Shown here: piece by piece, positions 8,626 to 17,398 of the stretch | Layout: each line of letters begins with the position of its first letter | Position numbering within the stretch: position 1 is the stretch's first letter | Origin: Paenibacillus sp. SYP-B4298 | Lineage (GTDB): Bacteria; Bacillota; Bacilli; Paenibacillales; Paenibacillaceae | Assembly (NCBI RefSeq): GCF_027627475.1 | Contig: NZ_CP115484.1 | Location: 1,611,501 to 1,675,500, forward strand | Reading direction: 5' to 3' | Length of the DNA: 64,000 nucleotides | Position numbers and translations under genes: made by a program | Notes under the pieces: model-generated | What the model was told of the DNA's origin: nothing | The model's input: the letters and a program-made list of their open reading frames with translations, nothing else | The model's database searches: none

Positions 8626-10587
8626 ATGGCCCGTCATCTTGCTGTCGGCAATGGGAAGCTGCTCGTCAATCTGGATAATCACAGTTATATTAGAGATATT
8701 TATTTTCCTTATGTCGGACAATTAAACCATGTTGGAGGCCAGCGCTGTCGATTCGGAGTGTGGGTGGACGGGAGCTTCTCCTGGCTGGATGACCCGGAAT
8801 GGACGTTTACGCTTGGATATATCGAGGATTCACTCGTAACGAATGTATCGGCATATAACAGCAAGCTGGAGATCGAGCTGCAGATTAATGAGGGCATCCA
8901 TCAGCGCGAATGTGTATTCATCAAGCGCGTGGTCGTCCGCAACAAGGCTCAGCATGAACGCGAGATTCGGCTGTTCTTCCATCAGGATCTAATGATTGAC
9001 GGAACCGAGGTCGGAGATACGGCGGCCTACTACCCGGAGAATCATACGTTATTCCACTACAAGCGCTCCTCCTATTTCATGTTCAACGGGTTCTCTGAGG
9101 AGGGCGGAATCTACCAATATTCCGCCGGGATCAAGCGTTTCGGCTTTGCCGAGGGGACGTGGAAGGACGCAGAGGACGGCGTGCTGATGTGCAATGCGAT
9201 CGCTCAAGGCTCCGTAGACAGTGTGTTCAGCCTGCGGGCGCGCGCAGCGGGCGGGCGGGAGCAGAGCTTCTACTATTGGATGTCCATCGGGAAAAATCTG
9301 GAGGAGGTCAAGTCGCTCAACCAGTACGTGCAGGAGAGCCACCCGGAGAAGCTGCTCAGCCGCATCGTTATTTATTGGAATCACTGGCTGCGCAGGGCGG
9401 GCTCTGACTTTGGCGATCTGCCTGCTGATGTCGTGCGCGCCTACAAGCAAAGCCTGCTGCTGGTACGGACGCAGATTGACGAGCGTGGCGCAATACTCGC
9501 TGCGAATGACACCGATATACTGCAATACAATCGCGACCATTACAGCTATATGTGGCCGCGGGACGGTGCGCTGATCGCAGATGCGATGTCGATGGCTGGC
9601 TATCAGAGTGTGATCGCTCCGTTCTTCCACTTCTGCGCCGATGCCCTGTCCCCTGAGGGCTATCTGTACCATAAGTACAATCCGGACGGAACCGTCGGCT
9701 CTAGCTGGCATCCATATATCGTACAGGGCAGCGAGCGCATTCCGCTGCAGGAGGATGAGACGGCGCTGGTGCTCTATGCTCTATGGCAAGATTATAACCG
9801 TCATCAGGTCATTGAGCTGCCGCAAGCGCTGCACAGCAATCTGATTCGCAAGGCTGCCAATTTCCTGAGCGAATATATTGAGCCGGAGCTGGGTCTGCCC
9901 AAGCCGAGCTATGATCTGTGGGAGGAGCGGTACGGCATATGGACGTATACAGTCGCTTCTGTCTACGGCGGCCTGATGGCCGCGGCCTTCTTCACGGAGC
10001 TGTTCGGGGACTATGAGCGCAGCGATCTGTACCGCGAGACGGCAGAGAAGATCAAGGAAGCGATGCTGGAGCATCTGTGGGATGAGCCATCCGGGCGATT
10101 CGCTCGCGGGCTAATCTGCAAGGATGGCGAATGGGTCAAGGATATGACGCTAGAGAGCAGCCTGTTCGGCATCTGGGAGTTCGGTGTTCTCCCCGTTGAG
10201 GACAGCCGGGTGCGTCAGACGGTTGAGGCGATTCGCCAGGGGCTGGCGGTCAAGACAGAGGTTGGCGGCATTGCCCGATATACGAATGACTATTACTTCC
10301 AGCAATCCGGTGAGATCGACAAGGTGCCGGGAAATCCATGGATTATCTGTACGCTGTGGGTAGCCTGGTTCGATATTGATTCAGCACAGTCGCTGGAGGA
10401 GCTGCAAGGGCCTAAGGAGACATTGCAGTGGGTGCTGCGGCATGCGCTGTCCAGCGGGGTATTGCCAGAGCAGCTGCATCCGCATGATGGCTCGCCGCTA
10501 TCTGTTGCCCCGCTGACGTGGTCGCACGCTACTTATGTGCAGTGTGTGTGCAAATATATTCGCAAATATAAGCAGCTCGTTCCTTGA
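8626..10587 (+). CDS. Glycoside hydrolase family 15 protein (glucoamylase-like)
   Basis: A 653-residue GH15 enzyme: an N-terminal beta-sandwich domain (from HLAVGNGKLLVNLDNH) and a C-terminal (alpha/alpha)6 barrel with the hallmark YMWPRDGALIADAM, then LWEERYGIWTYTVAS and ARYTNDYY. No signal peptide is visible, so the enzyme is probably cytoplasmic. The start is the ATG just after AGGGAGAGGG; an upstream in-frame GTG at 8560 has no such site. Its place after glgA suggests glycogen or maltodextrin breakdown to glucose. Some GH15 members are trehalases, which sequence alone cannot exclude. Confidence 0.88.
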   Translation: MARHLAVGNGKLLVNLDNHSYIRDIYFPYVGQLNHVGGQRCRFGVWVDGSFSWLDDPEWTFTLGYIEDSLVTNVSAYNSKLEIELQINEGIHQRECVFIKRVVVRNKAQHEREIRLFFHQDLMIDGTEVGDTAAYYPENHTLFHYKRSSYFMFNGFSEEGGIYQYSAGIKRFGFAEGTWKDAEDGVLMCNAIAQGSVDSVFSLRARAAGGREQSFYYWMSIGKNLEEVKSLNQYVQESHPEKLLSRIVIYWNHWLRRAGSDFGDLPADVVRAYKQSLLLVRTQIDERGAILAANDTDILQYNRDHYSYMWPRDGALIADAMSMAGYQSVIAPFFHFCADALSPEGYLYHKYNPDGTVGSSWHPYIVQGSERIPLQEDETALVLYALWQDYNRHQVIELPQALHSNLIRKAANFLSEYIEPELGLPKPSYDLWEERYGIWTYTVASVYGGLMAAAFFTELFGDYERSDLYRETAEKIKEAMLEHLWDEPSGRFARGLICKDGEWVKDMTLESSLFGIWEFGVLPVEDSRVRQTVEAIRQGLAVKTEVGGIARYTNDYYFQQSGEIDKVPGNPWIICTLWVAWFDIDSAQSLEELQGPKETLQWVLRHALSSGVLPEQLHPHDGSPLSVAPLTWSHATYVQCVCKYIRKYKQLVP

Positions 10588-10628
10588 AGCCTGTCGCGTG
10601 AGCGAAAGCTATAGAGGGACGCGCAATG

Positions 10629-10678
10629 GAGAAAGGGACGTCCGGGCAGCCTTGGAGGCAGCCGGATGTCCCTTTCTC
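10629..10678. repeat. Long inverted repeat after the GH15 gene
   Basis: A 17-bp stem (GAGAAAGGGAC-G-TCCGG pairing with CCGGA-T-GTCCCTTTCTC, one G-T pair) around a 16-base loop. It sits between the end of the glycogen cluster and the convergent YjcZ-type gene, where a terminator is expected, but neither strand has a T-run after the stem. It may act as a transcript-end stabiliser or a factor-assisted terminator. Confidence 0.7.
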
Positions 10679-10748
10679 ATGCTTCGTATTGCCGCTGATG
10701 CGGCTGGCGGCTGTACTACAGGGCACAGCGCGCCTGTTCACGCGGGTC

Positions 10749-10889
10749 TTACCAGATGCCGCAGCCTCTGAGGATGATGACCAGCAAGATGTAGAGTACC
10801 AGAATAGCGCCAGTGCTGGTCCACACGCCGCCTACTCCGCCTACAGGACCGCAACCTACGCCGCCAACACCGCCAACATTATATCCCAT
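10749..10889 (-). CDS. YjcZ-family sporulation peptide, 46 residues
   Basis: A micropeptide: MGYNVGGVGGVGCGPVGGVG, then GVWTSTGAILVLYILLVIIL and RGCGIW. The glycine/valine-rich head followed by one hydrophobic helix and a short Cys-containing tail is typical of the YjcZ family of small sporulation proteins. Translation is supported by AGGAGG nine bases before the ATG. A good sigma-K promoter lies about 50 bases upstream, indicating late expression in the mother cell and a probable place in the coat or outer forespore membrane. It is downstream of, and codirectional with, the gerP genes. The molecular role of the family is unknown. Confidence 0.9.
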   Translation of the reverse strand: MGYNVGGVGGVGCGPVGGVGGVWTSTGAILVLYILLVIILRGCGIW

Positions 10890-10937
10890 TTGTAAAAACC
10901 TCCTGAACGTTGATTGTGATGAATGCTATCACACAGC

Positions 10938-10964
10938 TAATATATGTAGGTCAGCACAAAATGT
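10938..10964 (-). promoter_or_regulatory. Sigma-K-type promoter for the YjcZ-family gene
   Basis: Read on the minus strand: AC, 16 bases, then CATATATTA, an exact match to the sigma-K pattern AC-N16/17-CATAnnnTA. The predicted start lies about 40 nt upstream of the ATG. Confidence 0.7.
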
Positions 10965-10993
10965 TATGGACAGTTGTACCGTAAGGGAAAAAG

Positions 10994-11455
10994 TCATACT
11001 CGCGGATAGATGATTGCGCCGGGAACGGTAGGACGCAATGGGGAGAATGGGTGCGCGATGGCGAATTGACGAATGTGCTTAATCCGCGCTTCAGCCTGAA
11101 CGCTGCAATTGCTGCCGATCTGAAGCAGGGAGGAGGCGCCAACACCGAGTGTGGAGATGGTGCCGACCCGAATGCAGGGCTGATGATGAATCCTCTCCAC
11201 CCATGTCGGCTCGCTGTCCTCTTGCGGTTCGCGAAAAAAAGGATAGTCGCATACATCAGGCAGCGACCGTGAAAACAACGGATAGGATTCAAAGAAGAGG
11301 CTGCCCTCCTGGGCATGATCGGTCTCGCGCTGGACAGCCAGCGCTCGCAGTGTCGGCGTGTAGTGGGAATGGTCGCCGATCTGGACAAAGCCCGATAGCG
11401 ATACGTTCGTAATCTGGAGGGCGGACACCTCCGAGGTTCTGACAGGGTTACGCAT
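10994..11455 (-). CDS. gerPE: Spore germination protein GerPE
   Basis: A 153-residue member of the GerPE family, part of the coat-associated GerP complex that lets germinants reach their receptors in the inner membrane. The sequence has the GerP-type short beta-rich blocks (ITNVSLSGFVQIGDHSHYTP and a second copy-like block TISTLGVGASSLLQIGSN). The ATG is eight bases past the gerPD stop and has a GGAGAG-type site upstream. Last gene of the gerP run; no gerPF follows. Assignment rests on order and the internal block pattern. Confidence 0.82.
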   Translation of the reverse strand: MRNPVRTSEVSALQITNVSLSGFVQIGDHSHYTPTLRALAVQRETDHAQEGSLFFESYPLFSRSLPDVCDYPFFREPQEDSEPTWVERIHHQPCIRVGTISTLGVGASSLLQIGSNCSVQAEARIKHIRQFAIAHPFSPLRPTVPGAIIYPRV

Positions 11456-11463
11456 ATGCGATC

Positions 11464-11685
11464 TCAGCTCTCCCCGCTCCCCTCTTCACCTTCGGCATTG
11501 TCAGCTCCCTCCGGGCTGCCCATCGGAACCAGCGGCCCGACAATGACCGATTCCGGCGGTGTGTCGAACATCGAGTACAGCGTGATGCACTCCGCATCTC
11601 CGATCTGCAGCATGGACGAGCTGGACACCCCGACCAGGCTGATGCTGCCTACGGATAAGTGATGGTTCTCAATATGAATCTTCAT
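11464..11685 (-). CDS. gerPD: Spore germination protein GerPD
   Basis: A 73-residue protein with the GerPD-type core MKIHIENHHLSVGSISLVGV followed by SSSSMLQIGD and an acidic, Gly/Glu-rich tail (EGEEGSGES). The start is the ATG five bases after GGAGGA; an upstream in-frame start would extend it into gerPC without a binding site. It overlaps the gerPC end by 17 bases, so translation is probably coupled. Its role in the coat is permeability to germinants, inferred from the family. Confidence 0.83.
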   Translation of the reverse strand: MKIHIENHHLSVGSISLVGVSSSSMLQIGDAECITLYSMFDTPPESVIVGPLVPMGSPEGADNAEGEEGSGES

Positions 11686-12622
11686 GCGGCTCCTCCTCTG
11701 ATGACGCTGCCTTGCCAAATGGTGTTACTCCCGAATGCTGCAGGCTGACCGGCTCCTCATCCGCCTCTGCGGGCGGACTAGCCGGAGCAGAGGCGGACGA
11801 AGCGGGCAGTTGAGGCAGTCGTCCGATATAGTTGGTGATGGCCATCTCCAAGTCGCGGATCGTCATCTGCGCCACCTGATCTGCCTGCTCGTCGATGGTG
11901 GTCGCGCCTCCTTCCTGCGAGGCCTTGGAAACTGCGGTCGTGTAATACTGGATGCGCGGGGATAACTGTCTGCGCATATCCTCGATAATCAGGCTCTGAT
12001 GATACGGGTCCAGGATGATGCCGCGATCGGCAGCGGCATGGCTCACAATCCCTGGGCCGGATACATTCAGATATTGGTTCACTCTGCGGTAAGCCTCGTT
12101 ATAGAGTGGCGATGGGGCAATGGCATCAGCCGGAGACGGAGAGGAGGCGGACGAGGCTGCGTCTGCCGCTTCCCCTGCAGACGCCGTATCGTCTGCTGCC
12201 GCTGCGGCTGGGGCGCCGGGAACCTGTAGCTGTTCAATACTGCTCTGCAGGTCGCTCTCTCCGGGCATCGCCATGCCGATGTGCAGCGTCCCGTCCAGGC
12301 GCTGCACCTTTAACTGGTCAAAATGGTATTCCAAACGTTCGATCGTATACGTGGGCTTGTCGGCCGCTTGCTTGACTTTCCCAAGCAATTCGGCAACGAG
12401 CTGCTGCTGTCGCTCTGCTTGCTGCTCCAGGCGCTCGATCTGTAGCCGTTGCTGAGCTTCCTGCTGCAGCAAGCGCTCCATCTGCTGCTGTTGTGCGGCG
12501 GCATGCTGCTGAAGGCGTTCGAGCTGCTGTTGCTGAAGCTTCACCTGGTGCTCGAGCTGCTGAGCCCAGTTGTACCATGGGTGGGGGGCGGGCACAAAGC
12601 CGGGTTGACGGGGCTGAGTCAT
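11669..12622 (-). CDS. gerPC: Spore germination protein GerPC, enlarged
   Basis: A 317-residue GerPC homologue, much longer than the roughly 200 residues of B. subtilis GerPC. The N-terminal ~90 residues form a glutamine-rich coiled coil (repeated QQLE/RLQQ). The conserved beta-rich middle (YTIERLEYHFDQLKVQRLDG, then LHIGMAMPG) follows. The extra length is a low-complexity Ala/Ser/Asp linker around residues 140-170 and an acidic Ala/Pro-rich tail. Start at the ATG after GGAGGGAG. Third gene of the operon. The coiled coil suggests self-association within the coat. Confidence 0.85.
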   Translation of the reverse strand: MTQPRQPGFVPAPHPWYNWAQQLEHQVKLQQQQLERLQQHAAAQQQQMERLLQQEAQQRLQIERLEQQAERQQQLVAELLGKVKQAADKPTYTIERLEYHFDQLKVQRLDGTLHIGMAMPGESDLQSSIEQLQVPGAPAAAAADDTASAGEAADAASSASSPSPADAIAPSPLYNEAYRRVNQYLNVSGPGIVSHAAADRGIILDPYHQSLIIEDMRRQLSPRIQYYTTAVSKASQEGGATTIDEQADQVAQMTIRDLEMAITNYIGRLPQLPASSASAPASPPAEADEEPVSLQHSGVTPFGKAASSEEEPHEDSY

Positions 12623-12637
12623 CCATCTCCCTCCTAG

Positions 12638-12841
12638 TCAGGTTGGATTGGGCAGCGGGACAAACGGGAGGGGAGATTCCCCTCCCAAAGCCGGAGCGGG
12701 CTCAGTGAAGCCTCCCGTGTTATACAACTGCGCCAAGGCTCGAATCGAGCCGGAGCTGCCTACCTGCAGCACCGAGGAGTTCGACACATTGTCTACTCTC
12801 ATCGAACCAATCGTAATATGCTGGTAGACCGTCCAGGTCAT
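12638..12841 (-). CDS. gerPB: Spore germination protein GerPB
   Basis: A 67-residue protein beginning MTWTVYQHITIGSMRVDNVS and containing SSVLQVGSSGSI, the GerPB pattern. Its ATG overlaps the TGA of gerPA by three bases (ATGA), indicating translational coupling. The C-terminus is proline-rich and ends in PFVPLPNPT. Function as a coat component of the GerP assembly is from the family. Confidence 0.85.
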   Translation of the reverse strand: MTWTVYQHITIGSMRVDNVSNSSVLQVGSSGSIRALAQLYNTGGFTEPAPALGGESPLPFVPLPNPT

Positions 12842-13077
12842 ATTGTATTCACTCCAGTCGCCAGCTCATTGTTTGTCGAGTCCTGAACATCTGGATCAAT
12901 CGTATTGGTCGAGCTGACAGCATTGTTGGCATTAGCCAGGCTGCCTGTCAGGAAGGAGCCTGAACCGGCATAGGTTTTGGAGACGCTGGAGGGGGACAAC
13001 TGAACGGCGTCGCCGAATTGAACCACCCCGCCAGAGCCTATACTGACGACATTCACGAAGCCGACGATGGCAGGCAT
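12838..13077 (-). CDS. gerPA: Spore germination protein GerPA (GerPA/GerPF family)
   Basis: A 79-residue protein starting MPAIVGFVNVVSIGSGGVVQ and then FGDAVQLSPSSVSKTYAGSG, the signature shared by GerPA and GerPF. First gene of the operon, hence called GerPA. The ATG follows AAGGAGAGG; a longer in-frame extension upstream lacks support. Because no second family member is present at the end of the cluster, this single copy may serve both the PA and PF roles. Confidence 0.88.
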   Translation of the reverse strand: MPAIVGFVNVVSIGSGGVVQFGDAVQLSPSSVSKTYAGSGSFLTGSLANANNAVSSTNTIDPDVQDSTNNELATGVNTI

Positions 13078-13201
13078 ATAGAAACCTCTCCTTTGGCTGC
13101 GGCAGATGGGCTGCGGCATCCGGGCGATTGCCGCGTGGTCGGCTGCCAGATAGACGCTCACATGTAATCCGCCGCGCTTCTCTTGTTAAAGCTGTGCTAT
13201 A

Positions 13202-13228
13202 CATTGTATGCGGCATTCGCCCAGATGT
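13202..13228 (-). promoter_or_regulatory. Sigma-K-like promoter for the gerP operon
   Basis: Minus strand: AC, 16 bases, then CATACAATG, one mismatch from CATAnnnTA. The spacing is the same as at the YjcZ-family gene. The leader to gerPA would be about 120 nt. gerP is a known mother-cell sigma-K operon in B. subtilis. The rest of the 300-base gap to the Hsp20-like gene shows nothing else clear. Confidence 0.5.
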
Positions 13229-13377
13229 TCCTGATGCGTGTCTGTACGACAGCGCGCGTTGCGCATCTCTTGCGCCGGGGCTTGCTGTCTTCTGTCCGCT
13301 GCGGGTGTTCAGTAGCGGCGCAGCCTTCAACAGCATACGATAGCTACAGGATCAGTGGTTGACGGGAGGGAGCATCT

Positions 13378-13833
13378 ATGGCAGAGCCGCCGAAGCAGGA
13401 GGGGCTGGATTTGGACTGGAGCGGACTGGCGCAGTGGATGGAGCAGTCCGGGATGCCCAAGGCGATGGAATTAATGAAGCAGCCGAAAATGATTGAAGGC
13501 TACGTCAAGGATATGATCAGCAACGCGGTGCCAACGGCAGGCGCATGGCCGATTATGAACAAGCAGCCGCGCTATAAATGCTTTGATACGCATCATTTTG
13601 TCTTCGTCAAGTTCAAGCTGGGCTCCAGCACGAAGCCGGAGGAGCTGCGGCTGTTCGTTCGTCCGGATCGAATCAAGCTAAGATTGCCGGGAGGCAAGCA
13701 TGAGGAGGTCGCCTTGCCCTGCATCGTGCTGCCGGATAGCTGCCGCGCCTTATGCAAGGAAGGCATTCTGCAAGTGAAGCTACGCAAGCGCCCCCTTACC
13801 ACAGAGTATAAGGAAGCGCCCATCCGATGGTAG
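13378..13833 (+). CDS. Hsp20/alpha-crystallin-like protein
   Basis: A 151-residue protein with a helical N-terminal half (residues 1-65, including WMEQSGMPKAMELMKQPKM) and a C-terminal beta-rich half (FDTHHFVFVKFKLG, ELRLFVRPDRIKLRLPGG, LPDSCRALCKEGILQVKLRK) that fits the alpha-crystallin domain. The canonical A-x-x-x-n-G-v-L motif is present in altered form as CKEGILQVKL. It may be a small heat-shock or spore-coat-associated protein; its position opposite gerP hints at a spore role but that is only inference. ATG preceded by GGGAGG. Confidence 0.6.
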   Translation: MAEPPKQEGLDLDWSGLAQWMEQSGMPKAMELMKQPKMIEGYVKDMISNAVPTAGAWPIMNKQPRYKCFDTHHFVFVKFKLGSSTKPEELRLFVRPDRIKLRLPGGKHEEVALPCIVLPDSCRALCKEGILQVKLRKRPLTTEYKEAPIRW

Positions 13834-13872
13834 ATGTACCGTGGTGGATGCCGCCCGCAGTCATCACATGCT

Positions 13873-13892
13873 ATGGTATGCGTACCATTTTT
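13873..13892 (+). terminator. Short terminator-like hairpin
   Basis: ATGGTA-tgcg-TACCAT followed by a run of five T. The stem is only 6 bp, so termination would be weak. Confidence 0.4.
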
Positions 13893-13903
13893 GTCTGGCA
13901 GGA

Positions 13904-13933
13904 CTGGCAACGGAGCCGAATATCCCTTATAAT
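13904..13933 (+). promoter_or_regulatory. Candidate sigma-A promoter
   Basis: CTGGCA, 18 bases, TATAAT. It lies 35 bases before the GTG of the small membrane protein gene. Confidence 0.45.
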
Positions 13934-13968
13934 CGGTATAGAAACCTTGGACTAAGGGAGTGTAGCTT

Positions 13969-14169
13969 GTGTCATTAGTGAACATTAGCGAGGTCACACC
14001 TGCCTTTTTCATTACAGCGGTTGTGTTCATTTTGCTATTTTTCGGTCTGCTCAGCTTTGGGATATTGAGAATGTTCCAATTGCGCTACAAGGACGGCTGG
14101 TTTTCCTTTTTGGGCGCGATCGTGAGCGGCGTCGTGTTCGGCGTCGTGCTGAATACCTGGTTTGTGTAG
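13969..14169 (+). CDS. Small membrane protein, two predicted helices
   Basis: A 66-residue protein I do not recognise. Two hydrophobic segments (about residues 10-34, AFFITAVVFILLFFGLLSFG; and 46-64, FLGAIVSGVVFGVVLNTWF) flank a short loop RMFQLRYKDGW. The GTG start is eight bases after AAGGGAG, and a promoter with consensus -10 lies just upstream, so the gene looks genuine and separately transcribed. No functional clue from neighbours. Confidence 0.65.
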   Translation: MSLVNISEVTPAFFITAVVFILLFFGLLSFGILRMFQLRYKDGWFSFLGAIVSGVVFGVVLNTWFV

Positions 14170-14216
14170 ACAAGCTGTCGGCTTACCCTGGCGTGCTCAG
14201 TGAAGCAGGCTCATTA

Positions 14217-14246
14217 GACGGCGCATGGCTTGGAAGCGGCGCCGTC
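14217..14246 (+). terminator. Possible terminator after the small membrane protein
   Basis: GACGGCGC pairs with GCGCCGTC across a 14-base loop; only a TTCT follows, so termination is uncertain. Confidence 0.35.
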
Positions 14247-14342
14247 TTCTGCTATAGAGCCGGCGGCTGCCAGATGAACGAGGCGATCTGCGGTGAAGCC
14301 TGGTGCGCGAGTTACAGTAAGGCTCTGGAAAGGATCATTACG

Positions 14343-14561
14343 ATGCAATTGGTATGGTTTGTTATCAATATATTTTTCGTTGCTTCGGCGATTGTGATGC
14401 TGTTTGCTCATCGCGGACTGACGGAGGCACAGCGTCAAGGGGCGCCTGCTGCACGGCTGATCAGGCTCAGACGGCTGAGGACAACGCTGCAGATTTTGAC
14501 CGCACTGCTGTTTGTAGCGATGGCGACAAGCTTTCTTATTAATATGAAGTTGAACGGGTGA
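14343..14561 (+). CDS. Small membrane protein upstream of yidD
   Basis: A 72-residue protein not recognised by me. It has an N-terminal helix (about residues 2-20, [20 protein letters not shown]), a basic arginine-rich loop (RLIRLRRLR) and a second helix near residues 50-66 ending in INMKLNG. Start is the ATG eight bases after AAAGGA. The frame is open for 50 codons upstream, but that part crosses the hairpin after the preceding gene and is not expected to be coding. It lies seven bases before yidD. Confidence 0.6.
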   Translation: MQLVWFVINIFFVASAIVMLFAHRGLTEAQRQGAPAARLIRLRRLRTTLQILTALLFVAMATSFLINMKLNG

Positions 14562-14568
14562 GTCCGCG

Positions 14569-14802
14569 ATGCGCAAGACGCTGCAGCTCCCAATTCATAT
14601 GTATCGCAAGTTTATTTCGCCGCTCAAGCCTCCTACGTGTCGTTTCTATCCCAGTTGCTCGGCTTATGCACTGGAGGCGCTGGAGAAGCATGGCGCGGTG
14701 AGGGGGACATGGCTCGCTGTGCGCCGGATCAGCAAGTGTCATCCCTTTCATCCTGGAGGGCTTGATCCGGTTCCAGAGCCTTCATCTGGCAGCCAGACTT
14801 GA
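14569..14802 (+). CDS. yidD: Membrane protein insertion efficiency factor YidD
   Basis: A 77-residue YidD protein. It has the family core: an N-terminal amphipathic helix ([15 protein letters not shown]), the cysteine motif [19 protein letters not shown], and [14 protein letters not shown]. YidD assists YidC-dependent insertion of inner-membrane proteins. The ORF ends inside the metG promoter (its TGA overlaps the -35 box). Confidence 0.93.
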   Translation: MRKTLQLPIHMYRKFISPLKPPTCRFYPSCSAYALEALEKHGAVRGTWLAVRRISKCHPFHPGGLDPVPEPSSGSQT

Positions 14803-14828
14803 CTTTGGATGGGGATTTCCGGTATATT
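14799..14828 (+). promoter_or_regulatory. Sigma-A promoter of metG
   Basis: TTGACT, 18 bases, TATATT; the -35 overlaps the yidD stop. Transcription would begin near 14835, just ahead of the T-box leader. Confidence 0.6.
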
Positions 14829-14859
14829 GTGTTCAAACAAGGTTAATTCATAATATGGA

Positions 14860-15134
14860 ATCCTGTGAACGGATGAGTACAGAACAGGACGCATCACAGA
14901 GAGCCGGGGGAGCTGGGAGCCGGCATGCGGAGGTTGTGGAAGATGGTCCGGGAGGAGTTGCGTTCGAGCTGCTGCAAGTGGGTGGCAAGGGCGCGACGCG
15001 ATCGCTGGCGATAATGGCGAAGCCGCACTGCAGCGGCAGCAAGAGCCGGTCTGGTGTGTATAACGCTGGGCTGGAATTTGGGTGGTACCGCGGAAGATCA
15101 AGCTTTCGTCCCAATCGGGATGAGGGCTTTTTTT
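14860..15134 (+). ncRNA. T-box riboswitch controlling metG
   Basis: A leader that senses uncharged tRNA and chooses between terminator and antiterminator. The diagnostic T-box sequence TGGGTGGTACCGCG is at 15079-15092, followed by the overlapping terminator. The stem I region carries an AGAGAG AG-box near 14898 and a GCTGGGAG block. ATG at 14943-14945 is the likely specifier codon, matching methionine and the downstream synthetase; that placement is inference. Start coordinate is approximate. Confidence 0.9.
15101..15134 (+). terminator. T-box regulatory terminator
   Basis: AGCTTTCGTCCC pairs with GGGATGAGGGCT (some G-U pairs) around AATC, followed by seven T. Formation would compete with the antiterminator that uses the T-box sequence just upstream. 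Confidence 0.92.
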
Positions 15135-15186
15135 GTGCGTTGTATGCTTTATATGGTTTCGTATGATTAACCACTTGGAGGGATGA

Positions 15187-17187
<2,001 letters not shown>

Positions 17188-17238
17188 GCTGTGGATATGA
17201 ACGACGCAGTAAGGATCAATCTATCATAACCTGCATAG

Positions 17239-17278
17239 AGACGGCCTTTTTCCTTAACTCAGGAGGAAGGCCGTTTCT
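17239..17278 (+). terminator. Terminator-like hairpin after metG
   Basis: AGACGGCCTTTTTCC pairs with GGAAGGCCGTTTCT around a short loop. The T-content lies mostly within the stem; downstream only scattered T occur. Confidence 0.55.
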
Positions 17279-17319
17279 ACGTTAATCAGCGCGAATCAGC
17301 ATAGCATGTACAATCATAT

Positions 17320-17373
17320 TTGACACCACAACTGCTTGCCTATATAATCATAACGTAATAGTTACGATTATGA
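17320..17373 (+). promoter_or_regulatory. Consensus sigma-A promoter with Zur-like operator
   Basis: TTGACA (17320-17325), 17 bases, TATAAT (17343-17348): an exact consensus promoter. Starting at the last base of the -10 is an inverted repeat, TCATAACGTAATAGTTACGATTATGA (in two pieces: TCATAACGTAA, TAG, TTACGATTATGA), with the core CGTAA-TAG-TTACG. This resembles the TCGTAAT-type Zur box of Bacillota and lies at the transcription start of a zinc importer, so zinc-dependent repression is expected. Confidence 0.8.
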
Positions 17374-17398
17374 GCGGACAGAATAGGAGTCGTATAAC

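Noticed and set aside
14762-15166. A 134-codon frame covering the T-box leader
   Set aside because: The region is a structured RNA leader with T-box and terminator; the frame is incidental.
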